Below, in pieces: positions 19,352 through 28,727 of a stretch of DNA of 64,000 nucleotides. A model generated the notes under the pieces. That model had not been told where the DNA came from and searched no databases. It saw only the letters and a list, made by a program, of their open reading frames with translations. Source of the DNA: Bradyrhizobium sp. CCBAU 51765 (lineage in GTDB: Bacteria; Pseudomonadota; Alphaproteobacteria; Rhizobiales; Xanthobacteraceae); assembly GCF_015291725.1 (NCBI RefSeq), contig NZ_CP030038.1, forward strand, positions 6,933,001 through 6,997,000, in the 5' to 3' direction. The stretch's first letter is position 1. Each line of letters begins with the position of its first letter. Position numbers and translations under genes: made by a program.

Positions 19352-20639
19352 TCCAGGGACTCGGGATGGAATTGATATCGCGCATATCGGTGAGATCCAA
19401 TACTGATGACGCGCACCTTGGAAGCCGCGAGCAGATCGATGCCGATTTGATCCTATTGATTCGGCCCTAGATGACACGTGGCAGCGACTTAGTGCACCAT
19501 ATTTTTTTCTCTCCCCAGGAGGTCACGCAGATGACTGCTAACGACTGCAACGAAAATGGCGTTGTCAGACGCGACGCGCACGAGTAGGGAGGGCTCCTAC
19601 GCTTCGGCGCTGTCGAATTGCGGTGCCTACCACTTTAGTGCGGGATTGGCACGAAGCGCGCCCTGCCGCTGCCGACATTACGAAGAACAGCGCGCATACA
19701 TCTGGTTCACTCGCGGCTCGAGGTGGGCCCTTACGGAAGTCAGCACGAGCTTTTGCTCCAGCTAGCTGACGATCCGATCATCCGAGATCATCAAGTTCCC
19801 GACCTCCCCCACATAGTTGTGGTCGTGCGTGGAAATGGCCGGCCGCAAGCCGACCTCTACAGCCTTGTGAGATCAGTCGCCATAGCAGCCGCTATCCTGT
19901 TTTCATACACGCCGATGCATTGGCACCGATGTTAGTTCTCGTTGATAAGCAATCCAAACAGCGAAATGTTATTTCGATTGATTTACCGCGGCCAATGTTC
20001 GGCGTATGCGACCGCAAGAAAGGGCACCCTCAATGATCCGCAACAGGCAACATCCTTCCTTGTAATGCTGTCGATGTCTTGGCTTCCGCGCTGATGCAAA
20101 TGACTGCTGATGCTTTCGGCGAACCGTCCGGGAGCAAGTAGGGAGCTGGACTTGGATTGATCGCAGCACTCGATTTTTTTACGCGCTTGACCTTCTATTC
20201 CAATGACCGAATGTCGCAACGCGCATTTTATCCGAGACGTGTTTTGGCAGGGACGTACTCACTCACCTTGTTTCCGTAACTAGCAGCTTAGCGACGACAA
20301 AGGCTGTTACGTAAGCGGGGTCGACACCGTCGATCGCGAAAGGACCGAAGATTCGTAGCTTGTGTGGCGCCAGCTGGGTCCGTCGAGCAGGCAGGTATCC
20401 AACCGAGCTACGCCGCGGACAGGAGTTCACCTATCCCAGCGCTTGAGCAGCTCGGGGGCGTCCTTGTGCATCCTGATGAGCTCGGTCAGGTTCTCGATGC
20501 CGGAGTCGGTGAACGCCATTGCCGGTCGTCATCTATGCCGTAAACTCAGATGACCGCCATCCTCAGTGTCCATTCCGTTAGCCACGTCTCAGAGCCAGCC
20601 CTCGTCTTCGCCGAGGTCTTTTGCGACGCGAGCGATGGT
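19352..20639. other. decayed region at the left edge of the duplicated block
   Basis: No intact gene. A frame at 19723-19935 reads RLEVGPYGSQHELLLQLADD and DLPHIVVVVRGNGRPQADLY, which may be remains of a protein. The stretch 19868-19962 recurs at 48303-48397 and includes a frame reading VFIHADALAPMLVLVDKQSKQR. On the minus strand at 20430-20521 a 30-codon frame reads MAFTDSGIENLTELIRMHKDAPELLKRWDR in sections; unassigned. Confidence 0.35.
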
Positions 20640-20935
20640 GAAGACCGCGTGAACCTTTTTTGGCATGCATGGCTACGCCGCCTGGGCGGAGGACCTCGAC
20701 GCAGGAAGCGTGCAGTTCCAGGGCAGCAACTCGTAGGTGGTTCTGCGGCATGTCGGCGATGCGCGCGAAGACGTCCGCAAGCCAGGCTTTCGGGTCGAGA
20801 CGCGCCGTCATGAGAAGCGTGGCCATCACGGCAGCCCGCTCGGCGCCGCGATCAGGACCGGCGAACAGCCATGCCTTTTTTTCCCGGAGCAAAACCGCGC
20901 AACGCTCGCTCCGCTGCATTGTTAAAGGGCATGAT
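20640..20935 (-). pseudogene. IS66 TnpC fragment
   Basis: The minus strand reads KKAWLFAGPDRGAERAAVMATLL and LDPKAWLADVFARIADMP, matching the C-terminal part of IS66 TnpC (WLFAGSDRGAERAA...PKAWLADVLARI). The frame has lost the rest of the protein. Confidence 0.75.
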
Positions 20936-21140
20936 GCTGTCGACGCCTCGTTTCCGGGTTAGCTTACCAAGGCCGGGATAGGGGCGTCTGGAGCATGAAA
21001 CGGTGGCAGGCCGTCCTGTCTATGAGCTGCGAGCTCGCGTTGTTAGTTGGCCGCCCCCTACGACTTGCCCGGCTGCGCTGTGAGCGCGGATCCGTAGATG
21101 TCGTGCAAGCGACTGGCTCCGAAACAAAGGAGAACCAAGC

Positions 21141-22320
21141 ATGAGAATCGTCGGAATGGACATCCACCGATCCTTCGCTCAGGTCGCTATTCTGGAGGAC
21201 GATTTGATAACCCGACAACTCCCGCGTAGATCTTGTCCACGATAGACTTGTCGCGTTCGGCAAAACACTCAGCCGAGAGGATGAAGTGGTCATCGAGGTG
21301 ACGGGCAACAGCGCGGCGGTCGAACGTCTTCTGCGCCCGCATGTTAAGCGCGTCGCGGTCGCCAACCCGAGGCTTGTTCGAGCGATCGCCTATGCGCGAA
21401 TCAAAACGGATAAGATCGATGCTGAAACCCTGGCAAAGTTTCATGCTGCCGGTTTTTTGCCTGAGGTCTGGGTTGCCGACGAGGATAGCTACGGCCGCCG
21501 GCGCCAGATGGCGGAGCGCGCTGGCGTCTTGGCGCAGATCGTCAGAATTAAGGGACGCATGAAGGCAATCCTACATGCCAATCTCATACCGCCCTACAAA
21601 GGCCACCTCTTCGGCAAGTCCGGGCAACGTTGGCTCGAGAGTCTGCCGCTTCCACCGGAAGAATATGCGATGCTCCAGCGTCTGATCGCGGAACTCGAAC
21701 GCGTGACAAAACAGCTGTTGGAGATCGACAAGGTCGTGGCGCAAGAGGGGTCTGGATGATCTACGGGCCCTCAAGCTGATGACGATTCCGGCGTGAGTTC
21801 GGTCGTTGCTTCGACTGTGCTGGCTTCGATCGGCGACATCGCACGCTTCCCGTCACCGGATAAGCTGAGCAGCTACTTCGGTTTGAGCCCTCGGATTCGA
21901 CAATCGGGAGAGCGCCCGGCAAGACATGGTCGCATCTCGAAACAGGGTAAATCGTGACGCCCGCAAGATGCTGGTTGAAGCGACCTGGTCAGCCAAGACG
22001 GCGCCAGGGCCGCTGCGGGCCTTCTTCAACCGCATTCAGAGGAAGCATGGGCCTGGAGTCGCGGCCGTCGCAATGGCACGTAAGCTCGCAGTGATGATCT
22101 GGCACATCCTGACGAGCGGGAAAGATTATGCTTACGCGCGCCCAGCGTTTACAGCAATGAACTCCGGCAGGTGGCACTCAAGGCTGGAGCGCCCCGTGCC
22201 TATGGCAAGGCTGGCCCGGGTCGGGACTACTGGATCAAGGAACTCCGCGAGCGGGAAGCTGGCTACGTCGCACGCATCGAGCAGGCGTACGAGCGGATGG
22301 TGGGGCGGCCTGGAAGGAGA
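21141..22320 (+). pseudogene. IS110-family transposase, broken
   Basis: Starts MRIVGMDIHRSFAQVAIL. After a frameshift around 21220 it continues VVIEVTGNSAAVERLLRP, VANPRLVRAIAYARIKTDKIDAETLAKF (the DEDD core region) and a coiled segment. A stop at 21758 is followed by shifted frames with SVVASTVLASIGDIARFPSPDKLSSYFGL, the transposase_20 helix-hairpin-helix domain, and RDYWIKELREREAGYVARIEQAYERM near 22220-22310. Several lesions; inactive. Confidence 0.8.
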
Positions 22321-22372
22321 AGCCAAAAAAAGTTGTCATGAACTGACGGGAGAGCTTCTCAACACCATCCGT

Positions 22373-22965
22373 CGTCATGCAGATCCTTCCGTCGTGGACA
22401 AGGCCGGCAAAGCCCTCCCAACGGTTGAGCAGATAGTTGATCGGCTTAATCACATTGGACGAGCGTGAGTCAGATTCCGCTCGCAGCCAAGCGTCGAGAT
22501 CAGCCAGCAGTGGCGCGCTTCTCTCCCGGCGGATCTGCAGCCGCTCCTCAGCGCTCAGCCCGTAGATGTCGCGCTTGATCTCGAACAATTTGTCAATCCG
22601 ACCAGCCGCTTCCAGCGCAACGGGCGACATCGCGGTCGCGATCTTCCGCGGCGAGCGTTCTGAGCGATGTCGGCAAGTTCGAAGAACGCCCTCGGTCCAT
22701 GCGCCCAACAGAAGGCGGGCGTGGCCGGCAGCGCTTTGCGTCCGGGATCGAAGAGAGCGTTGAACCCGATGTAGGCATCGGCCTGCAGAATGCCGGCGAA
22801 GTTCTGAAGATGCCGCGCGGGATGCTCGCCGCGCCGATCACGTGAGGCGTAGAACAGCGCCGCCGGTGGATCTCGCTCGCCGAATGGCCGATCGTCGCGA
22901 ACATAGGTCCAAATCCGGCAGATATTTGCTTTCCCCTTCGCCAGGATCGGTATCTTGGGGTGAGT
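22373..22965 (-). pseudogene. IS66 TnpC remnant interrupted by a group II intron fragment
   Basis: The minus strand from about 22965 reads PKIPILAKGKA, RIWTYVRDDRPFGERDPPAALFYASRD, LQNFAGILQADAYIGFNALFDP, FCWAHGPRAFFELADIA and finally LSAEERLQIRRERSAPLLADLDAWLR, a nearly complete central and C-terminal TnpC with frameshifts. The sequence upstream of PKIPILA is replaced by a group II intron 3' end. The part 22373-22677 recurs at 48424-48727. Confidence 0.8.
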
Positions 22966-23245
22966 AGGCCGGAGGGATTTCACCTCCAGCCTCTCGCAGA
23001 ACCGGGCGTGAGACTCTCGCCTCACCCGGCTCCCATCAGGCAAGCTTGCCGCCGTCGCCGAGTTGCCAATGCACAAAGAGCCTGCGGTTCTCACGCGCAA
23101 TCTTCTCCAGGAAGTACGCGCGCGTCCCAAGCGGTGATGGAAGCGCTCGTACTTTCGCTTCAACCAGATAGCCAACGTCTGGTTGATGTAGCGCGCCAAA
23201 GGATAGAGCTCTGAACGCGTATATTACCCATAATAAGCGATCCAC
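22958..23245 (-). mobile_element. 3' fragment of a group II intron (maturase C-terminus, domains V and VI)
   Basis: The minus-strand frame from 23245 reads ASRFLEKIA-type sequence ending ARENRRLFVHWQLGDGGKLA, the C-terminus of bacterial group II intron reverse transcriptases. It is followed by a structured RNA end: 22997-23032 on the minus strand begins GAGCCGGGTGAGGCGAGAG and ends CGCCCGGTTCTG, a textbook domain V hairpin. A GGAGG/CCTCC hairpin (domain VI) and an end CCTACTCACC at about 22958 follow. The reverse-transcriptase core and the 5' half are missing. It sits inside IS66 sequence, the normal landing place of many such introns. Confidence 0.75.
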
Positions 23246-23332
23246 TTGGCGCAGATACTATAGCGAAGAACGGCCCCACGGCGCGATCGGCAATCGACCG
23301 CCGATTTTGCTGCACAACCACGTCGGCGCAAC
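23240..23332 (+). pseudogene. IS3-family OrfB C-terminal scrap
   Basis: Plus-strand frame RRYYSEERPHGAIGNRPPILLHNHVGATSPPT then stop, the typical end of an IS3-group OrfB (YNEERPHxAIG). It abuts the group II intron fragment. Confidence 0.65.
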
Positions 23333-23947
23333 CAGCCCGCCAACGTGACAGAGGCGCAAAACTCTAGTTCTGGGTGGTCCACTCGCTACAAAAAGCCCGA
23401 GACTCTACCGCTGCCGGATGAAAAACTCAGTGGCAGGGCACAGTTCACCTACGGTGGAGTCGTCATGGGGCTTACCATCGCCAATAATATCCGAGCTCAT
23501 GCAAGCAGCTACCGTCGTGCCTCCAAACCGACCAAATTGACGACGCCCAGGATAGAACCGAACGCGCCAGCGCGTCCCAACTCTGCATCTCTGGTGCGCC
23601 CGCGCTCACGGTCCCAAGACGGTGACGGAACCGGTCTGCAGACTCTTAGCCCGACCCGAATCTGCGCAACAAAGGCTGTTCAGGCCGCTCTAGAGAAGCC
23701 GCTTACTTTGGATCAAACCGAACGCCCCCAGTAGGTGCTGGAACAGCTTCTCTGGGCATCAGCGGCGTTGCGATCGGAGAGCGCGGCGAACTCGCGCTCC
23801 AGCGCTGCTATTCGCCACAGCGGCGAGTACGCTGTGACCCGACCTCCAAGTCAATGTATCGGCACCGCTCGGCCCGCTCAATTGTCCCGGCCGCGCACGC
23901 ACCATCCACGAGCCCGGACGTAGCTGGAGCTTGCGCCCAGTATGGAT

Positions 23948-24703
23948 TCAGCGACGGGCTAGATCAGAGCACGCATCGAACGATGGCGCCGCGAAAAGAT
24001 GCTCACAGGGATGGTTCGCGTCACTTTCTAACTCTCGACCTGTTACCCACACGAGCCAATTATCCTCGGCAACATCCTCTTTCACCAGCCGCAAGATCGA
24101 TCCCTCGGGTTCATGATGAGGGTAGTGCGGGAGTCCTTTATCCACTCGCCAGCGAGCCACAAGCGCGCATAAGAAATCGGGAGCCCACATAGCATACGAC
24201 ACGCGGTGCGTAACTCGGGCTATCATCCTCGGGACATCCTGTCCTCTGAGATCTCTGCGCACCCAGAGATCCCCATTGTAGGCTATTTTGCCGGTCATCT
24301 CCTCTGCCGTAGCGGCCCTGCAAACGCAACGATCATCAACATCTGCGTGCGCGGTCGGATCACTATAGAATGCCCTCAGCGACCGAAGATGTTCTGCAAA
24401 ATTACTGCTGGAAAGGTCATACAGCCGAGTAGCGTTTGTAAGCACGACGCCGTTGTTCCGATCGAGACCAACGACCCAATATCCCTCGCCTGGGCGAATA
24501 GTTGATCGGTCAGGCCGAAAGTTTGGAAATGTTCGCCCTTTTGTCGGAGTTGTCTGAGTAATTGAGACATATTCATGAAAATCGAACCCCATTAACAGGT
24601 TGATATCTTTCTGAGCTGCCATGGCGTCGTATACTCGAATCGACCGTGAGACATGCAGAGGGATGCGTGCGCCCGTTACTGCCGCACTCTCGTCTACCAT
24701 CAT
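23948..24703 (-). CDS. GNAT-like protein, paralogue 2 (cluster copy)
   Basis: About 251 residues starting at the first of two adjacent ATG codons (24703), with a GAGG ribosome-binding site. The upstream open frame to 24928 has no support. Key stretches are GFDFHEYVSITQTTPTKG, GEGYWVVGLDRNNGVVL, and WVRRDLRGQDVPRMIARV, where the GNAT pyrophosphate loop is R-G-Q-D-V rather than R-G-Q-G-M as in paralogue 1, so acetyl-CoA binding may be altered. It lies 340 bases after the aminotransferase-like gene on the same strand, likely the same unit. The copy B version has one extra A and is broken. Function unknown; an acyl transfer in the product pathway is plausible. Confidence 0.7.
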   Translation of the reverse strand: MMVDESAAVTGARIPLHVSRSIRVYDAMAAQKDINLLMGFDFHEYVSITQTTPTKGRTFPNFRPDRSTIRPGEGYWVVGLDRNNGVVLTNATRLYDLSSSNFAEHLRSLRAFYSDPTAHADVDDRCVCRAATAEEMTGKIAYNGDLWVRRDLRGQDVPRMIARVTHRVSYAMWAPDFLCALVARWRVDKGLPHYPHHEPEGSILRLVKEDVAEDNWLVWVTGRELESDANHPCEHLFAAPSFDACSDLARR

Positions 24704-25044
24704 GAGAACCTCGCAGACTACAACCGATGAAGCATAATACGCTCTGGATAATGAATGGCGACCACCTATTCTCGTGGCGCTCTTCAGGGCGGGTCGTGGG
24801 ATGCCACTCGTACGCGGCTGGCGGCGTTCACATTGACATTCTACCATTGGCGTAAGCCTCGCTTGCTTGCAGGCCCTTTCCAGTATCGCCTCTCCACTAC
24901 CGCCGTGCAGCGCGCCCACGCCGTCCATCTCACCGCAAAAGACGACCCGCTGCGCAATCAGGACGTCCGCTGCTCTACCCCTACTTTGCCTGCTCGAATG
25001 GGGAGATGCAGTTCAGTGCCATGCCAGGTCATATCATCGTGTCT

Positions 25045-26319
25045 CTATTCCGGCTGGGATCTACGAAGTCCCTCTTTGATTCCTCTGCCAAGCGCTTCCT
25101 CGAATATTTCAAGCCCCTGATTGAGAGTCTCGCCGTCAATCGTGAGTGCCGGCAAGAATTGTATGACCTCACCGACCGAAGCGCATCGTTCAATAAACAG
25201 CCCCCTCGCGAAGGCGTTACGTGTGGTCGCTTCTGCAATTTCCGATGTCTGGCAATCAAACCCGAGCGCCAGTCCTTTCCCTCGAACAGAGAAGCTGCTC
25301 CCAGAGTAGGATGCAATGGCGCTAAGCCGGCGCCGCACAAGCTCTCCCATGCGCTGCACCTCCTCCGAGAGGATGCAGTCGCGCCAATAGATATTTATAG
25401 CAGCGCTTGCAGCTGCAAATGCAATGTCGTTCTTTTCCGTACCATCGTGCTCCACAGGCCAAGTGTGGTCGATCTCATCTTTAATTAACAGCATTGACAT
25501 CGGCAGACCACAGCCGGTCAGAGAATTGGACATCAGAACGAGGTCCGGCGATAAGCCAGCGAACTCGAAACTAAAAAATTCGCCTGTACGGCCACAGCCC
25601 ATTTGTCTATCGTCTAGTATCAGAACGGCGCCGGTCTCTTTCGCAATTGCCTGGATCGACCGCAGCCACTCTTTCCGAGCTACGTTCATCCCATTTTTTC
25701 GCTGTACAGCTTCGACTAGAATGGCAGCGGGAGGAGCAACGCCGCTGTACTGCTCAAGCAACAGCCTTCGCCAATAGTCGGTCGTCCTAACGACGGTCCC
25801 AAGATAGCCGTCGTACGGGACGAGAGTTAGTCCGCGTTGGGACACGTCAACGGCAGGACGGCGAAGCCCGTCAGCGCCTAGAGCAATGGACTCTGGACGC
25901 ACACCACTATGTCCACGGGTGAATAAAACGACATTTTGACGTCCCGTGACCTTGCGTGAGAACTCTAGAGCGACGTCAATGGCATTGGCACCACTTGGTC
26001 CGGGGAATTCGAAACGATATTGCGGCAAGCTTCGTTCCCGAAGCACGACAGATCTGAACGTCTCCACAAACTTAAGCTTTGCGGAGGTAGCCATCTTAAA
26101 GCCGTTCACCACTGCATCCGACGCTAGATACTCGAGAATAACCTCCCTGATCTGATGATTGTTGTGGCCATAGTTTAGCGACCCACCTCCTGAGTAAAAG
26201 TCGATAATTTTCCGGCCATCGACCGTCAAAGCAATGGAACCGCGCGCTCGACCCAAAATAGCGGGAGAGGCCTTCGTATCAAAGCGGTCGTCCAATTCTA
26301 GCGATTTCAAATCGTGCAT
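25045..26319 (-). CDS. class III aminotransferase homologue lacking the PLP lysine
   Basis: A 424-residue protein with the fold of EctB-type diaminobutyrate aminotransferases. It has FYSGGGSLNYGHNN near the N-terminus, FPGPSGANAIDVALEFSR (about 106-122) as the phosphate-binding segment, and ILVEAVQRKNGMNVARKEWL, LILDDRQMGCGRTGEFFSFEFAGLSPD (Asp236/237). The position of the Schiff-base lysine, normally LSKSLSG in EctB, reads LMSNSLTG: Asn265 replaces Lys (codon AAT). The copy B relative has the same Asn. It therefore cannot form the internal aldimine by the usual residue; it may bind a PLP-amino acid adduct without transamination, or act as a scaffold. The ATG at 26319 is preferred over a GTG at 26427 because copy B starts at the equivalent ATG and lacks the GTG. 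Confidence 0.85.
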   Translation of the reverse strand: MHDLKSLELDDRFDTKASPAILGRARGSIALTVDGRKIIDFYSGGGSLNYGHNNHQIREVILEYLASDAVVNGFKMATSAKLKFVETFRSVVLRERSLPQYRFEFPGPSGANAIDVALEFSRKVTGRQNVVLFTRGHSGVRPESIALGADGLRRPAVDVSQRGLTLVPYDGYLGTVVRTTDYWRRLLLEQYSGVAPPAAILVEAVQRKNGMNVARKEWLRSIQAIAKETGAVLILDDRQMGCGRTGEFFSFEFAGLSPDLVLMSNSLTGCGLPMSMLLIKDEIDHTWPVEHDGTEKNDIAFAAASAAINIYWRDCILSEEVQRMGELVRRRLSAIASYSGSSFSVRGKGLALGFDCQTSEIAEATTRNAFARGLFIERCASVGEVIQFLPALTIDGETLNQGLEIFEEALGRGIKEGLRRSQPE

Positions 26320-26475
26320 TTTACCCGGCTCGCTACCCAGCCTTTCGTGCACTGCGATCCTCCAATAGAGATGAGCCCATTGCGGGCTCTGCAGGACAGC
26401 ATGTACTCCCGAAATAGTTTCACTCACTTACCGGAAACCCGGCCGGAACAAACCTATCTATCCTGGCAGGCAACA

Positions 26476-26769
26476 TTAGAACCTACGCAGAAGCTCATCG
26501 AGCGACCTTGACTTGTTGTCCTGTTCCTGGATGACTGTTGGTGCAGCGGAATAGATGGGCCGCAGCCGAGGATCCGCGCCCTTGGCGTGATTCTCCTCTG
26601 CGCTTTTCGACCCGATATGGAGGTACTTCACGTACTCCGGATCGACCTCTAGTTCTTCAATCAATAACCAGTTCGGCAGATCATCTAAACAGCAAGCGGT
26701 CTCGAAAGATCTTTCCATTTTTGACTGGAATCTTGTTCTGATGATATCCCATCTAAATACGTTCATCAT
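26476..26769 (-). CDS. small 97-residue protein upstream of the aminotransferase-like gene
   Basis: Starts MMNVFRWDIIRTRF and contains an acidic helix-like middle (CLDDLPNWLLIEELEVDPEYVKYLHIGS) and a basic-acidic tail ending LDELLRRF. AGGAGG lies 17 bases before the ATG, somewhat far. The reading frame continues open upstream to 27357, but that part overlaps an IS1182 remnant and is not coding. In copy B the same sequence begins MGELTWNIITPVKMERSFETACCLDDLPN and stops at once, showing that this was a coding unit before decay. I do not recognise the family. It precedes the aminotransferase-like gene by about 155 bases on the same strand and could be a partner, carrier or precursor peptide. Confidence 0.5.
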   Translation of the reverse strand: MMNVFRWDIIRTRFQSKMERSFETACCLDDLPNWLLIEELEVDPEYVKYLHIGSKSAEENHAKGADPRLRPIYSAAPTVIQEQDNKSRSLDELLRRF

Positions 26770-26819
26770 CGCGCAGATCAGTGGATCCTCCTGGAGAAGA
26801 GAACGTGAACTATCACAGC

Positions 26820-27370
26820 TTGTCCGAGTTCGACATGGGAAGGCCGGAGCTTTTGGAACTTGTCGTCGAGCACGTTGCCTCACTCTAGATCGACCTTGAT
26901 GAGGTGGTGCAGGACGGGGTGCGTGTGCGGTCCGCTGCCGGAGCGAGTTCGTTGCGGCGCAAGAAGAAGCTGCACGGGAGTTGAGGCCAAGCGCCTGGTC
27001 GAGCACCTGCGGCAGGAAAAATGACGACAATCCCGACGCTAGGAATAGGCGAATCAACGCTGCGCAGGACCGCGCAGTGTCAGCGTGAGGCTCGTGTTGC
27101 GGCTGCGCTCGAGCCGCTTGCCGCGTTCGGAACGCATCGGGCGCGGCGTGGCCGCGAGAACCGGAACTACAAAAAGAAGGGAAGCAAGGGCTGCGAGCCG
27201 CGCGCTTCCACGACCGACCCTCGGGCCATGAAGATGGCTGATGGCGGCTTCCGCCCAGCCCGCAATTGCAAGGTCGTAAGCGTCGCAGACGGAGAGACTG
27301 CCATTGTCCCTGGTTGTGACCAACGTCGGTTCGGATCGAATGTGGCCGATGCACCAACGGCTTGCCGGCC
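26820..27370 (+). pseudogene. IS1182-family transposase remnant
   Basis: Frame-shifted plus-strand pieces read DEVVQDGVRVR, AGASSFRRKKKLH, ARNRRINAAQDRAV and then STTDP...MKMADGGFRPA, matching the central region of IS1182 transposases (DGxRVRA...STTDPEARVMKMADGGFRPAYN). It is heavily decayed. It separates the two divergent biosynthetic units. Confidence 0.7.
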
Positions 27371-27399
27371 TTGTATGGGTAGCGCTAAGCGCTATCTCG

Positions 27400-27607
27400 T
27401 CGGGAGCGGCTTTAACAACAGCCATGACATCGAAAGGGCCGCGGCGTAGCGAGGGCTAACCAGCGCAGCGCTTTGAGCACCTTTTTTCACGACCTCGAAC
27501 CGTAAACTGCGGCAGGCCCAATTGCGGAAGCGAGCGTTGATGCACTTGCCTGGCGCCCGGCGCTTGTAGACGCCCCTGTCGAGCGGCTCTTCATGCGTCT
27601 GCGTCAA
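27400..27607 (-). pseudogene. IS1182-family transposase C-terminal scrap, inverted
   Basis: The minus strand reads KRRAPGKCINARFRNWACRSLRFEV, resembling the IS1182 C-terminus (ECxNARxRNxGLRRFxVRG). It lies on the opposite strand from the fragment at 26820-27370, so an internal inversion or a second element is implied. Confidence 0.5.
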
Positions 27608-28727
27608 GCGGCCATGCCGAGGCCGTCATCGGGGCGCAATGCATATGGATCTCTCCGATGCTTGCTATTGGCAAGCGGCCCATGGATCTTACCGAACATA
27701 GGCTCCTGGTCCAAGCCGCATGACCAGCGTTACCAAAATTGAGGGCACCCTCTGAGTGCGCCACCACTGCCAGAGCAAATGGCGCTTAGAGGCAGTCTCT
27801 CAGCAACCCGGTCTGTACGTACTTGTGCTGAAGTCCACGCACCACGGTATTGTCATGCTCACCACTCGTGCCCAAAATGCCCGTACGAGCTCCTTAGCTG
27901 AGGGCTCCACAATATCTGTTAGCTGCTCGTAGTACCACTGTTGCCGATCTGCTCGCGGTAGAACTTTGGAGACCAAGCAAACCGATTGGCGAATTCTGAA
28001 CTCACGCGAAGGGGGATTCGAACAGGGGCAATCGACCTGAATGACATTGGAAGGCGAATAATGAGAGCACTACTCACACCACATCTGAAGGAACACAAAA
28101 ATGACTCCGCGTTATCCCCCGGGACCAACCATTTTGAAGAACTGCTCGCCTCCTCTGCTGTATGCTGCATCCGGCAGGCTCACCGAGCGTACCCGCCGCC
28201 TCTGCCAACCTTCCAAGTCAAGGTCGCGCGAGCGAATGACTGTAATAAAGACGTAACTGCATCGACAGACTTCGAGCGCAATCTGTTTTTCTCGAAGTTG
28301 AATATTGTGACGAGAGCGCCGCCAACGCCGGTGTTTACCGCATATCTCCTTAACTCCTGACGGCCGCTGACGTAACCAGCGCACTCCCACTGTTGGTAGG
28401 TGCGCACATCCGTCCGCCTCGCTAAACGTGGTGCTGCTAGTCCAGTAAGTCAGTCCGGCATGCTACTATGCAGAGCATGCGGTCACCGAAGCCCGACACG
28501 CTCATGGCGACAATCGTCAATTCAAGAGCATCATTCTACGGAGCGTGACGGATCGTAGTCTCCATCTACGCATGGTAACGAGAAGATAGTGATGGCCCTG
28601 GGCTGGCCTCAATAACGTTCTGTATAAATGGACATCACAGGATGAGAGACCGCTTTCATTGGCTTCTATGCGATCTTCAATTTGAGTCCCTTGCTTCGCG
28701 GTCGCGCGGCCGCGGCAGAGGACCGAT
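27608..28727. other. region upstream of the kinase operon
   Basis: No supportable gene; a plus-strand frame at 27986-28360 (124 codons) has no recognisable content. The operon promoter should lie near the 3' end. A dyad GCATGCT-N9-AGCATGC is at 28458-28480. I find no clear sigma54 site, nod box or tts box by eye. Confidence 0.4.
28458..28480 (+). promoter_or_regulatory. inverted repeat upstream of the kinase operon
   Basis: GCATGCT and AGCATGC are perfect 7-bp arms around a 9-base spacer, 248 bases before the kinase ATG. Size and symmetry would suit an operator for a dimeric regulator. There is no experimental or comparative support, and such dyads also occur by chance. Confidence 0.2.

Noticed and set aside
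24704..24928. Extension of GNAT-like paralogue 2 upstream of 24703
   Set aside because: The frame is not conserved in copy B and a ribosome-binding site fits 24703.
26770..27357. N-terminal extension of the 97-residue protein to a 293-residue protein
   Set aside because: The extension is antisense to the IS1182 remnant and absent in copy B.
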